From NCBI GenBank assembly GCA_021399435.1, contig JAJTUP010000037.1:186001-250000 (forward strand): DNA of 64,000 bases, in the 5' to 3' direction. Below the pieces are notes generated by a model, which saw only the letters and a list, made by a program, of their open reading frames with translations, was not told the origin of the DNA and ran no database searches. The position numbers were made by a program, and so were the translations under genes. This document shows positions 10,299-23,000 of the stretch, one piece after another (positions within the stretch are counted from its first letter, which is position 1; each line of letters starts with the position of its first letter). The DNA is from Diaporthe sp. PMI_573. Taxonomy: Eukaryota > Ascomycota > Sordariomycetes > Diaporthales > Diaporthaceae.

Positions 10299-10987
10299 CT
10301 ACCTCACATATCGGAAGTGATGGCTCTCATCACCCAGCTCGGCCAGCTCGTCGTCTGACAGGTGCTGGTGATCCGCGTGCACTTCTCCAGCTTCCCGCTT
10401 CTTATTCTGGCCCCTGAACCACAAAGACATGAACCCGTACATGACAGTTGCCATTCCCACGAGCGACAGTGTTACCGCATGGCCCTTGAGATATCGTGGG
10501 CCCTCAGCCGTTGCATATATGAAGGGGGCCATGACTCCAGAGGCATTCCCTATGGTCAACTGCATCCCAGTTGCAGTGGTCCGCTTCCCATACCTTGGAC
10601 AGTTGTTGGGGAGCTGTCAAAACGTAGTCAGCTTCTAGAGTCTGCGTGGTAGAAGAACTGCAAGGAAACACTTACCCAAGCCAGAGGGATTCCTACAACA
10701 ACATACAAGCCCATTGCAACCAGGAAACACCCGAGATAATGCACCCCAGAGGGCGTAGCCGATATCAAGAGACCATAACCAATCACGCTGACGCAGCCGA
10801 AAATGACACAGAACAAACCTCGCCTCTGAATACGGTCAGAGAAATAGGCAACACACATGTAGGTTGCCGCGCCCAGAAAGTAGCACGGGATGGTCAACAG
10901 CTGCACCTGCGCCGGGGTCCACCTCCCCAGGCCGTTGATGATGGTCGGCAGGAACGTAGAGTAGCCTGCATGAGGCCCAGTCAGTCA

Positions 10988-11030
<43 letters not shown>

Positions 11031-11962
11031 TCTCCTGACATCGGGAGGCTTGGACATGACGTACCGTAAAGCATGGTGTCCGCCCCGAACTGCGCAAGAC
11101 AAAAGGCCCAGACCTTCCAGTCCTTAAACGCCTTCATCATGTCATGTTTCGAGAACTCCTGCGCGCTCGCCGTCATGCCGTACTCCCTCGCGCGCCGCAC
11201 AACCATGGCCCTCTTCTCGGCCTCGTTGAGGAAGTACGCGGACTGCGCGTCGTTGGGCAGCAGGAAGAAGGTGGCGACCCCGAGGCAGAGCGTCGGGAGG
11301 CCCTCGATTATGAATATCCACCTCCACCCGTGAAGTCCGGCCACGCCGTCCATGTGGCCGATGCCGTAGGCCAGCAGCCCGCCGAGGGCGCCCGCGATGG
11401 CGGCCGAGACGAAGAGGTAGCCCATGCGCAGGGCGAGCTCGTGCCTGGTGTAGAAGAGCGTGAGGTAGACGGCCAGGCCGGGGAAGAGGCCCGCCTCGAC
11501 GGCGCCGAGGAGGACCCTGCACGCGATCAGCCCGCTGTAGCCCTGGACCAGCCCGGACAGCGTGGCGATGATGCCCCAGGCGGTGGTGATGAAGGCGATC
11601 CAGTAGCGAGGCGTGAACTTTTTCAGGACCAGGTTGGAAGGGACCTCGAAGGCGAGATACGGCACGAAGAGGATCGACACGGCCGTCTGGTACTGGTTGC
11701 CGACGAGCCCGAGGTCCGCCTCGAGGTGGTACAGCCGCGCGTTGCCGATGTTGACGCGGTCGAGGAAGCTGAAGGCATACAGGCTCATGACCAGCCAGAT
11801 CAGGTACAGGTCGAGCTTCCTAACCAGCTTCTTCTCGTCGACGACGCCCACGTCCCCCACGGCGGTGGCCGGTGGCACGACCATCCCCGCTTCGTCAGAC
11901 TTCCTGTCGGCGCCGGCCACATTGAGCGGCCCCTTGGCTGTTTCCAGGTCTGGAGAGTGCAT
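10299..11962 (-). CDS. MFS transporter, anion:cation symporter (Dal5/Tna1-like) family
   Basis: Three exons, 11962-11065, 10965-10676 and 10613-10299, give 500 residues. After a polar 50-residue N-terminus come about twelve hydrophobic segments, starting at LYLIWLVMSLYAFSFLDRVN. FLDRVNIGNARL in helix 1, FEVPSNLVLKK and the WGIIATLSGLVQ helix are typical of fungal allantoate/nicotinate/vitamin permeases. The second half contains GNASGVMAPFIYATAEGP, typical of the ACS family. It is expected to import an organic anion with protons at the plasma membrane; the substrate cannot be assigned. The C-terminus is an acidic/His-rich cytosolic tail (HADHQHLSDDELAEL). Intron 1 (99 nt) contains a (GT)20 microsatellite on the coding strand. 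Confidence 0.92.
10989..11028. repeat. (AC)20 microsatellite inside the first MFS intron
   Basis: Twenty perfect AC units on the plus strand, equal to (GT)20 in the transcript. It occupies 40 of the 99 nt of the intron 10966-11064, starting about 36 nt from the donor. Confidence 0.98.
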
Positions 11963-14900
11963 GATGGTGCTGGTCGGGCACTCCCCCTCGTATATCTACG
12001 GTCCTGAACCGAAGTCGGGGTCGAGCTCGAACTGCGACCCAAGGGAACGGCAGACCGCGACGCGAAAACCAGTGAGGTGACTCACAAAAGTGCCGAAGAG
12101 GGTCACACGAAGGCGTCGTATTCCACCAAGGACGTGTCTCTTCTCTCTCACTTTATGTGTCTCCCTACCTTATCTGTCTTCCCCTCGAGAAAACAAGAAA
12201 ACAGCTATGTCAGCCGAGTGATAAGTTGCCCTCGCCCCAGATCGGCCTGCCAAGAAGTAACAGCCGTTAGTTGTGGGTAAGCAGCGATAACGTCCCTGCC
12301 GGTCTGCGGTGGCGCCCTCTGTCGATCTCTCCCCCCGGCGCCGGCGCGCATGAACTGCTCCGATGAAAATCTCGCCCCATCCCGTCGCTAAGTGGTTCCG
12401 ACTCGGTGGGTCTCTCTGTGTAAAAGGCTCCGATTCTGTGCAGGATGACCCGATGACGCCGAAAGAGGAGGGAGACAATAAGACTACGTTGAGCTCATGC
12501 GAAAACGTTTACCAGTGAAGCTGCCCTCAATGATCCGACTGAGTGCACCTTGCAGTAGCCGTTAGCCTTTCTCAGTTGGAGAACTGAGGAGAGCGCCTAC
12601 AGAACTTGGCCCAGGCCGCATGTCGGCCTCGGCGTGCCGCAACCTTGATATTTCACGTTAGGGGGATTGACCGACTCCCAAGGTTCGGCTGAACGCTCCT
12701 CTGAAGTCAGCCGTGCTCATCACCAACACGTCAAACTGCTGAAGCGAGAACAGATGGTTTGCACTGCCGCCGCCGTTACCGATTTTGAGATAGGCGAGCA
12801 AACAAACCTAATCGCTCGTCTCCGAGTGACTCCGCGCACCGACATCTGTGCGGTGAGAGATGACTTTTCCTCCCAACTGTCGCGGATATTCAGGCACGCC
12901 AATGCCTACTGCTTAGATGGAGCAAGAGTGCACGACTGCTTTCCCGTGCGTATGTACGTAGCATCCAACAGCCTCTCCCAAATCTAGCACGCCTTGGCTG
13001 CTTGGCCACATATGGTACGGTGATATCAAGGGAGGGGTGTGGGAGGAGATTCTTGGCCGTATACCATCAACGTAGATCAATTAAAAAGGACGGACGAACG
13101 CTTTGTCGCTACCATACTAAGTTCAAGGTCGCCCGTTATCAACCACTCTACCAGTTGACCAACCAGCCTGTAGGGGCCAAGGTCATTAGCTTCCATCCGG
13201 TCTAAGTGTGATCTACAGGGCGGCCTGTGACCTGCCGACCCATCTGCCCTACGTGGGCAGAACCCAAGACTCCTTTCATCAGGCCATGATGCAACCAAGA
13301 AATACAGAGCCGCACCCGCTGCCGGCGCAAACTCTGTCGTGTGTTTCGAGCTTGGTGCAGGGCGCCAGGACGGCCAACCTCTGCGCCGCGACGGGAAATC
13401 AGGAGACAAGCACCTCAAGCCTGCAGAGAAGCAACACCCAAGCAGACGCCGTGGCCGGCGATTTACACCAGCCGGTGGCCCCATGACGGCGCGGACAAGC
13501 GTTTGAGGCCCTCCCTCAGGCGCCAGGGGACACGAAGCTCCTTGGGAGGGGGCTCTCGGGCGAGCTTGGGCGAGCTTGGGCATCCTTGGGTGTTCTTGGG
13601 TGTTCTTGGTAGCCTCTGGGCGCGCACTGCTTGGGGCCAAGGCCTGTCTGCCCTCCTGACATGACAAACGACCCACACACAGCCTGGTCTTTGACTCTTT
13701 ACTGTGCCAAAAGCAGGCATGAGAAAGAGAAACACAGACCACGGGTTCGGAGGCACACATGTGCGAAAACCCGCAGGCCTCTCCCTCATGGAGGATAGGT
13801 AGGTTCCATCACAAAGCCCATGACGCGGCAGAAGCTTCCTACTCGACCATCATACCGGCACATGCCCGGCGGGCAGGTAGGCTAGCTGGCAGGCAGCCTC
13901 CCTACACTTCCTCAGACAAATACAAGACAAGATACCCTCGCCAGGCACAAACATCACCGGCCTCACGGGTGGTGTGCGGGAACGACCACCTCGCAACCCG
14001 AGATGTCCGTCCGCGTGCAACGCGCCGCAGAATAACCCAAGATAAGTCAAAAAAAGGGGGGACGAGGGTAGAGGATCTTGTAAGGGATCTTGGTGATGAT
14101 GATCAATGAAAGAAAAAACGTACGATTCTTTGTCGATCCCAGACCTTTCGCGTTTCGACGCCGGCGCCAGGCTGGGGGAGGGCGTGTACCGTGCAGCCTA
14201 GCCGCCGCGGGCCCAGCACTGCCAGCCTGGTCTTGCTTGGCGATCCGGGCTGGGCTCGCTGGACCCGGTGAAACGGGGCAGGGCAGCAGCCTACCCGCAG
14301 TCGGGCGCTTGATTGGTGGGAACGGAAGGCTGATTGGGAGTGAGGGAAGTGGTTTATGCTGTTAGATTTGCTGTGTCGGAGGCTGTCTTATCACAGTGGA
14401 GTTGAGGTGTGCGCTTGCTCGTCTGTGGCGTACGTACAACCGGCTAGACGGCTTCGCAAAAGGGGTCGCTTGTTGGCTCGATGGCGATCGTGATATCAGA
14501 GGCTGTAGGCAGGCTGGATCCTCACTGGAGACAACCAAATGCGTATCCATACGTGCATGCAGTCACATAGTATTGAGAAAGTAGCCCATAGACCAAAGTG
14601 TGAGAATCATGTACAGCTTTCTATTTTCATAAGATACTCGCTAGACAAGATGAATAGCAAATAAGGGTAGGTGCAACTAGCCGCCTCCCAGATTGTCAAC
14701 CGCAAACAGAGCGGGACGTCGTAATCGTGATGACTCTAATATTATCAGCACGCAAGCTATGCACGACATCTTCCTGTCCTCCTCTTACCCCGTCCGTGGA
14801 CGTGGAGACTCCCTCGCCATACCGTGACTCATAGAAAATGCCGCCACCACCACCAACCAACGCATCCGACTCCTTCTCCAGAGGTATCGTCACGTCGTGT

Positions 14901-15211
14901 TGCTTGTCGTACGCGCTGTCCTCTCGAAGCCAAGTCCGTGTCCGCCTGGGTAGCCATTGGTAGGCACTGCTCCCCGCAAGCTAGCCCGGCTGGCCTGACT
15001 CCAAGATGAGTTTTTGAGATGGTCGCTCAAAGGCAATCTCGCCAACCAGATTACTCCGAATGAAAGTTGCGTCCGGCGCGCCGATAATTAGAAGAGATGT
15101 GTTGTGCATGGCCATTTCATTCTCGGCCAGCGACGGGTGTTTTCTTTTTGGCGCGGTGTCAAGTGCGCGTGTATATGGGTATTAATATTGGAACATGAAG
15201 AAGTGGTGTGT
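11963..15211. other. 3.2-kb region without a recognised gene
   Basis: Bounded by the 5' end of the MFS gene and the 3' end of noxA. It contains the MFS promoter and noxA 3' sequence. Frames of 60-230 codons exist (for example minus 13760-13077 and plus 12667-12987), but they are low complexity or have composition typical of non-coding GC-rich DNA, and I recognise none. A short 10-nt tandem repeat lies at 13559-13610. Confidence 0.4.
13559..13610. repeat. Degenerate 10-nt tandem repeat
   Basis: Five consecutive 10-mers ending in CTTGGG: CGAGCTTGGG twice, CATCCTTGGG, then TGTTCTTGGG and a near copy. Confidence 0.85.
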
Positions 15212-17070
15212 CTAGAAATTCTCCTTGCCCCACACGAACGCAAACCTGGTGATGAAGTCAGTTTAGTTCGATGGCATGGGAATTATGGTTAGAGGAACTT
15301 ACCCAGGTTCGCTGTACTTATTACAGTAAATGTGCAACGAGCTACCCAACCCCTTGGGACCACAGAAGAACACACCTGCCTCGGCCGGCGCGTGCAGCTT
15401 CCTGATACCCCGGAAGATCATATCCCAGTTCGGCCGGCCAAAGTTTGTTGGGGCACGGAGACCGGTGATGGCGTCCTTGTCGGCGTTGGCGTCGTTGATC
15501 ATGATGTTGGTCGCATCATCAGCCTTGATCTTGGCTGTGAGATACGTGTGAATCTCAATACGCTGGTCAACATCCTGGGCTTCGATGGCGAGGAGGAGAG
15601 ACCGGAACCACTCGAACGAGCCGAAGTCACGGCAGACCCAGAAGAAGTACACCTTGGCCAGGCGGGTCTTGGTTTGGGGGTAGTTCATGCGGTACCAGAT
15701 AGACTTGAGGATGGAGGCAAATGGCGTCACACCGATACCGGCACCGACGAGCACTGAAATCTCATACTTGAACACGTCTTCGGATGCGGAGCCGAAGGGG
15801 CCGTCGACATAGACTCGGGGAAGTACGCGGCGGAGGGCCGGGTCGACGTCGCTGTTGTCGCTGTTGACACCCACCACGTTGGAACCCTTGTCCTTCTTGT
15901 CCCACTCGCAACCCAAAGCCTTGGACACCTCGCGGGTGAAGTCACCAACCACACGCATGTGGATTGAGATGTAATCCTCCTCTGGGGCGCTGGTAAGGGT
16001 GAAAGGGTGGTACTGCCAGATTGAAACCTCTGGGCAGCTGAAGAAGATGTACTGGCCGGCCCGCGTCTTGGTGTTCTCCTTCTTGATCTGGATCTCGCAG
16101 ACGTTGCTGGGGTGCTGCACAACCTTGGAGATGTATGTCTTGTTTCGTCCTCTCATCTCACGAGCGACACGCTCAGCCAGGTAGATGAAGCCTCCGTACA
16201 TCCAGTACTGCCAGAAGACACCGATTGCTTGAGTGCCGACGGAGATACAGAACGGAGCCACATCCGGCTGAATCATGCAGAATGCTCCGTGGAAGGACCA
16301 GAACAGGAAGAATACGACGAACATGTGGTGGGTGTACCAGAATCGCTCATAGTTGGCACGACGTGTCTTCTCCACACTGGTGATCACCATGCCAGTCAGG
16401 GCAATCAGCATGATGTAGCCAGTCCAGCCGGGGCCGGACACCAGGTTTGCCAGCAAGAAACCATAGATACCCAGGTTGTTCTTGGCGGCGATTTGAGCGA
16501 AGTTGTTCCAGTGAGCGATAGTGTGGACCCAGCTGAAAAAGAAGATGGACCACGCGGTTGTGATGTGAAATGTGATGTTCTTGTCGAACTGAATGATTCC
16601 GTTCAGTGGCGTCTGGCGCGCCAGGGAGATAAATGTCCTGCACACCGGGAACAGGACCATCGCCACGTCGAAGTGGAGTACCAAAGCCGCCGCACGAGCT
16701 ATCATGTACGTCGGCCCAAAGATGTCTCGAGCAATTTGCAGGTTGTCCTTCACTGCGTAATTGACAAAACCAAATGCGAACACCATGGCGTGCAGAACAG
16801 CGAAGACGAAGACGAAACTGTGACAAATGTTAGCCTGTCGATCAACGGAAATACCCACATTCGTCAATCGCCCCGGACGAGCACATACAATCTTCGGTAG
16901 CCCTCGTTGACCATCCACCTGTCGAACTTTTCCCTCGATGACAGCTCTTTTTGCCTCTCCTGTGTCATCTGACCAGACAACAGCATCCTCGTGAGTGGCG
17001 TCCATCGTGACCGTTCCGACTGCTTCTCGTACCCCCCGGAGTACATCGATTCGGGGTAGTAGTCGCTCAT
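15212..17070 (-). CDS. noxA: NADPH oxidase, NoxA/Nox1 type (superoxide-generating)
   Basis: Three exons, 17070-16889, 16817-15303 and 15245-15212, give 576 residues. The N-terminus (MSDYYPESM..FDRWMVNEGYRR) leads into six transmembrane helices. Paired haem-binding His occur in VLHFDVAMVLFPVCR, WVHTIAHWN and YTHHMFVVF. FAD binding is in WQYHPFTLTSAP; NADPH binding is in VGAGIGVTPFAS, FFWVCRDFG and VFFCGPKG. The last exon encodes only FAFVWGKENF, the usual Nox C-terminus. There is no N-terminal EF-hand, so it is not the NoxC/Nox5 type, and it lacks the NoxB-type N-terminal extension as far as I can judge. NoxA makes superoxide for fruiting-body development, hyphal fusion and infection structures with NoxR and Rac. 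The 5' leader appears long and pyrimidine-rich. Confidence 0.95.
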
Positions 17071-20000
17071 CGTGAGATGTTGGTGACTGTCGTCGTCTTA
17101 GATGTCGGTTTTCCCCCGGTAGACTGTCCGTAGACTCCTCACAGGCCCACCCGTAACCGAAATCCGGAGCTTCCTACTCGTCCTCCACAGTGATGGCTTT
17201 CGTATCGATCGTCCAAGGCTTCGATGGTGATGTCCGTGCCTCTCGCCCAAATAGTATTAATCGTTTCCAACAGTCGATGCCTTCCCAGCGACGGAATATT
17301 CAGAGCCTGCTGAACTAGCAAAAGTGATACATAAAAGACAGTCGGGAAATGAACTGAGCGTCTATCCTGAGTGTGGACAAAGTCTGCTGGTGCCGCGAGA
17401 ATACGACGGAAGATCAGCAAACTGCACAGCAACAGGTGGTAGAACCTGGCAAGATGGAGAGGGTTGGATGTGGCAGGTGGGAAGAAAAGGCGTGGAAGGG
17501 AACGGCGGCGGGATGTGATCGGGTTATGAAGCACGCCAAGGGTGTTCGACCAGAAACAGGGTGGGTCTCTCGTAGATCATACCTGCGCGCTATGCCTGTT
17601 GTCCACGCTTTCGCATGTAGCAGACAGATTCAGCTATTACCAGGCTAGGTATAGTGAGTTTGGGGCGGGACAGCGTCTGTGAAATAGACAGCAGTGCTGG
17701 TCCGCGGCCGGGAAGAGGAAGATCGCCGAGTGTGAAAAAGAAAGGATGATACCTGATAGTACGGTGAGAGGCGATGGTTGCACGACGTCGGAATGGCAAA
17801 GGGAAGATAAGATGAAGTAGAAACCTGGTGGAGTCGAAGCCAGAGAAGTACGGAATGGGCCAAGACTCGAACCAGTCGAAGCAGGCAAAAGGGGGGCCTG
17901 AGGAGGGGGCTTGTAGGGGGTCACTGATCTTGGGCCTCCTCGAGCGCGAAGAGGGTGTGTAACGAACATGTCTGAGGGCCCTGGCAGCTTTGCCAGGACA
18001 GGAGATGGGCTTGCTGGCTTGATGGGGCCATGATCCTTGGCCAGGCACACAGACGGACGGGTGCAGTAGTAGGCGACGGACCGCCACGGTAGGGGGGGGG
18101 CTTGTCATGCACACCCCTTGGGGTGCGGCCACTCTCACTGGCAAGTTGAGGCTCCGCGAGCCGCCCAAGCCTGTGTGCTTGTGCTTGCTCTCATGGTCGT
18201 GGTCGTCTTGGGAAGCGTCGTCGAAACAGAGGTAGCCTCAATCGGGATACCACCAGGCCCACACCCAAGCTAGGAGTTGATAAACTCGGCGTCAAGCCGC
18301 AGCCAAGAGGCCAAGAGGCAGACGCAAGGAGCTCTCTGTCAGTCCACCACCGCCTCATCGGCTCATCGGACTGTTGGAGCCCACGTTCAGCCCGGTGGAA
18401 GTTTTTGGCATGTGTTCCGATTACTCTATCAGGCAAGGCAGATGTGTGCCGTCCCCCATGATACAAACAGACAGGGAGTTCGCTCTCGCTCATGGAGTCA
18501 TGTCCCAGGCCAGCCATCCCAGGCTAATCATCGCAGGCACAGTACGACAGCATGCATTCTGCTTCACAAGTGGCAGCATAATGCCCGAGGGTTGCACAGG
18601 CAGCGTGACAACGAGGCGCACGTTAGGAGACGAGCGTCGTCATCTCGTTCTAGAGTGATACCGACGCCGTCTCCCGTCAGCGGCAGAGCCGTGTTTGGGA
18701 GCATCGTTCGTCAGCGATTGGGGTTGATCGACCGGTTTGACAGGGCCTGTAAGAGTGGGTTATCGAACGATTTTGCTCCTGCGGTTCGTGCCAGGAGGCC
18801 TTGATGGCGGCACATGTGCTACATCAGGGCCTTGCATGCTGTGGTTGCACAGCCTGGGCGCATCGGATGGGGGGGATGGTGGGATTGCGAAGGGCGAGTC
18901 GAGCCGTGGGAGTGCGAGTGGGAGTGGGCGTGTGGGCGGCTGCGCGAAGTTGGGTTGTGGTGGACTCTGGGGCGGCCCCTGACGAAACTCAGCCTGCGAC
19001 ACGGGCCAAACGGGCGGAAACCGACAAGCCTGACGCAGCCCCAAGATGGGCCAATCACGGAGCTTCAAGACCGAGAAGAGCGGGTCGTTTGCTGCTGACT
19101 TAGCAGAGCCACGCCTGGGTCCCCGGCCGAGCCCAAACCTGCCAAGATTCCTTCCAGACACTCTGACACACCCTCTCTATGGCTTCGACGGCGACTTTTC
19201 CGTCTGGAGGACCACGACCAGCCCACAATCAACTCCTCGCCCGCCTGCTCGATTCGACGCCACACCCTTCTGTCCCCTCTGCTCCCCTCCAGCCTCGTCA
19301 GTCACGATCTGCGATTGGCAGTCCTGCCCGGCGGGTCACACGCCCACACCCCGCTTCCCGTCCCGTGTCGACGACTCGAACTCTCCGTGAATTCTCCCAC
19401 ACCCCAGCCGGCACCAGCTTGATGTGGGGATCCCTGAACAGATCCACCCAAGAATAGACCTTGCATATGTCAATTGCTTCGCTTGAAGCTTAATCTCACA
19501 CGACACACTTCTCCCGGCCCGCGACATTATCATCGTCTATATCCTCTCTTCAGCGGCCCAAGGCCCGGTCAATAATTACCAGAACAATCACGCTGTCGAA
19601 TGCAGCCCTTGGGATGACACTACCGAGTGGAATCCATTGGTTCGCCAGGAGATCTCAGGGCCGGGTCAAATGCCCCAAGCTGTCGGGCCCACAACTCAAC
19701 GTACGGCTTCCCTTTTCTTGGCTAGCCTGGGACAAGGGGAAAAGATGGGTCTCGAGAGTGAGGTGCTGCGGCTGCTTATCAGCGGTACGCTTGAAGGTCT
19801 GGAACACGCTCAATGGGCGCGGGACTCTGCAAGGATCCTGGAAATAATCACCCGTGGGTCCATGGAACCAGGCGTCGGGATCTATACCTCTTCGGTTTCG
19901 ACCATCAAGAGAACAACCGAAACTGTTCTTTCCCCCTTTGCTTTATCGAAAGCATCTGCCCTCTCTCCACGAAAGGGGCCTGAAGGTACTGCAGCGAAAC

Positions 20001-23000
20001 AGGCGCGCCGAGTATTGCTCCAAGCGGAGCACAGATTTTGGCGCTTCGCGCTTGGCACGGCATCACATCTGTACAGCCCACGATGTGCTCGCCAAGCTGC
20101 ACTACACCACGAGTGTGGTGTGTTCGCTAAGCCTTGCGATTGGGTGTCGTTGGCAGTTGAACTTGAAGGTGGGAATAGTGTTCAAGTCCCGTTATCATCT
20201 CAAGTCTTCCGCGCGCTTTGAGTTTGGTTTGTATCATCCCAGCTGGGGACACAACCAACACCAGCGTCCGAGCAAAGGCTATGTTTCCAAACCCCGAAAG
20301 GGCTCAGGGCTGGATACTCTGTCTCCCAGCCTTCTCGTATGTTTGGGCAGCCGTCACACTTTAGTTTGTTTGGCCCGATCTCACCAGCTTTGGGTTTTCA
20401 ACGCTGATCTCGCTGTTCGCAGCTGCTCGGCTGCACACCCAATCAGTGCCACCGAGGCCTGGATGCGGGATGAGATGCTCATTATGGTTTGGCCTGATAT
20501 CTTGGTCCTATCGTGCCCCCACAAGGGGCTGATCTTCCAAACGATCTCCGAGTGGCGGATGCAAGAGACAATTCACGACCGACGATTCGGGAGCGGGAGC
20601 CCTTGACGCATCCGTATTCACATATAGGACGCCCCCCAGCTGCTCCCGGAAATGAACCGAGCGACACGGAGGTGGCCGCTTGCTGGCTGGCGATGTTTGG
20701 ACCGATGTTCTGGTGATTCCATCACTCGCCCGTTGCCCATCCCACCGTCGTATGAGATCTTGCTGGAAGCCAATGATGATGCAGACCATCGTGCGAGAGG
20801 TTTGTTTAGTCCGGGGTGAGACTCCTCCCCCCCTTTTGTCCTATCATCGCGATACAACACGACTGTATCATTACCACTGTTCGGCTTTTTTCCGACGCTT
20901 CGGCCTGCGGAAGCTAGCCATGAAAGTTTGGATCCCATGGCTTGCTGAGTCAAAGGCAACCATGCAGGAGGCCCGGGCACGATGTTTCCCAAGCTGCTGT
21001 CAGGTGTGTGTATGCCTTCAGGGTTGATGTTTGGTCTACGGCACGGTCGTTTGACGTTCCCCTCTCCCCTCCACCCGGTTAGGCGCTTTGCGGGTATGCT
21101 GTTGTCCCTGGGCCGGTCAATCACTGCGACAGTTCAACCACGAGTCACGGTCAAGTGACGTAGAAGTCGATGTGGTGTTGCAAACTGGGGTCAGGTCCCG
21201 CTTGTGACAAGCAGCATTAGGCATGTTGTCTCATCTCATCAGCTTTTGTTTGTGATTTGGTATCGAAGCATTTCTCGAAAAATTGGCCGATTATGTAATA
21301 CATCAGGAATGTATTCATGACAGCTATGTGGGCATCAAGCCAATGAGAGCAGCCAGGAGAAGCATATTGGGGAAGGCTTATGTATTACTGAACCCGAAAA
21401 CTTGAGAAATCTTGGCCGTCTCTCTGTTCTACTTACATCAGTACCTGCAAATGGCTAGAACTCTAATTGGGTGGGGAAAGTAGTATAAGAAACGGACGGA
21501 AATGGAGTTGACTTGCCGCTTGAGTGTATACCTTGATCTCAGCTGCGACAATCTTGAAGCCCGTTTCCAGATCCCTGGGGTTGTCGATATAATATGTGCA
21601 ATATCTGCCTGGCTTCTCTCACCGAAATTATATTCCGGCGCATTGTAAACTAAAAATATCTAGCAGGTCACAAGATGAGTGGCTTCATTGTAGCCGTTGA
21701 CCGCTTTCCACATCGTTACTTCTTCACATGTGCTATGTTCGAGTGATTACCACATTTGATGTAAGCAAGGACAAGAAGGTAGGCAATGTTGCCAACATCC
21801 TTACTCTGATACCAGCCACTCTTTGGAAAACAAGCACACCATGTCTAGACAGAACCATTTGAGAATGTCCTCCATGCTCTTCAAGTTGAACACACCCTGA
21901 TGCTTGCTCTCTCTTAAGACAATCATTGTGAACAGCAAGAGCCGAATGAAACTCTCCAGAGGTGCTACCATACCCCGAGATAGCAGCAGGTTTGCCACAG
22001 GTCCTTACCGAACGACTTAAAGAATTGAAGAAAAAAAGCCCAGCAGAAACACGAGCCCTGTCATTGAATTGATGATTAACCTCTGACCAGCATGGTGAAC
22101 CTGGGTACAATCAAGTCCAGCACAAGCCCAGAGGAGAGGACAAGACTTCTACATGATACGCCCTCTTTACCAAGGGAAGCAGAATAGTTTGCAAAAAAGC
22201 TCAAATGCTTATCTGGGCTGGGAAATAGCCAGGTGTGTTTTAAAGGGTGTTTCATCTTCAAGCCCAGATCATGAAAGCTGACAGGTGCAGCACTCTTTCC
22301 TTCCTGTCAGACCTTGGGATCGTGGAATTGGACGGCCACTGTCTAGGAGGCGTCGAAGAGAAAATTGTGCCATCTTTGTCCGAGGCACTCTCAAACTGCT
22401 TTGATCCCTGTTTGGCATCCCATGCGGCCCAGGAGAGAAGATGAGGGTCTACCTAGGCACTGGGGCCTCTTTCTGGGTGGCAACAGCAATGAAATACACA
22501 GCCCGTGGTCGTCGTGGATCACTGTCCCCCGTGATTGAGCTGACTCTGGCTTTTGCCCGAAGTTGACGCCACATGAGAAGTAGGAGAAGCAAGACCCCTT
22601 TCGTGTTTGTCGGTGCCCTTTCAAGCCCTGGCTTTACGGCCTTGTAGCCTGGTGGGGGACCACATGCTGTGGCCTTTCTGACCAGGAAAACTCATTTTCG
22701 AAAAGAAATCTCTCATCAAGCTTGTAAGTCTGTATGGCAGGGCTAGGCTTTGGGCATGGGGAATACATCTGTCATGAGCGCTGTGGTGGTTCAAAGGCAC
22801 CCAAGAAACAGGATAGTGGCATCAAAAATGGCCAAGTGGCATCACATTACCAGGGTGTCATACAACAGGTAGCATGACCGCATTTCAAATGAATGTCAGG
22901 CCAAGTGTCCAGCCTGAGAATGCTGCTCCACTGGCTTCTGTTCTACTTGTAATATGATATAGCCGATCAGGCAAGGAGAACATTGCGTGTTTAGGACCCA

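Noticed and set aside
13559..13610. Short regular repeats considered as a CRISPR array
   Set aside because: Contiguous 10-nt units without spacers; this is a eukaryotic minisatellite-like tract.
13077..13760. 227-codon minus-strand frame
   Set aside because: Biased Pro/Arg/Ser text crossing a tandem repeat; no domain, no plausible start context and no splice partners.
17860..17885. ACTCGAACC on the plus strand suggesting a minus-strand tRNA
   Set aside because: Stem bases do not pair and no cloverleaf can be drawn around it.
17590..18168. 192-codon minus-strand frame upstream of noxA
   Set aside because: Pyrimidine-rich leader/promoter DNA naturally yields Ser/Pro/Leu-rich open frames; nothing protein-like.
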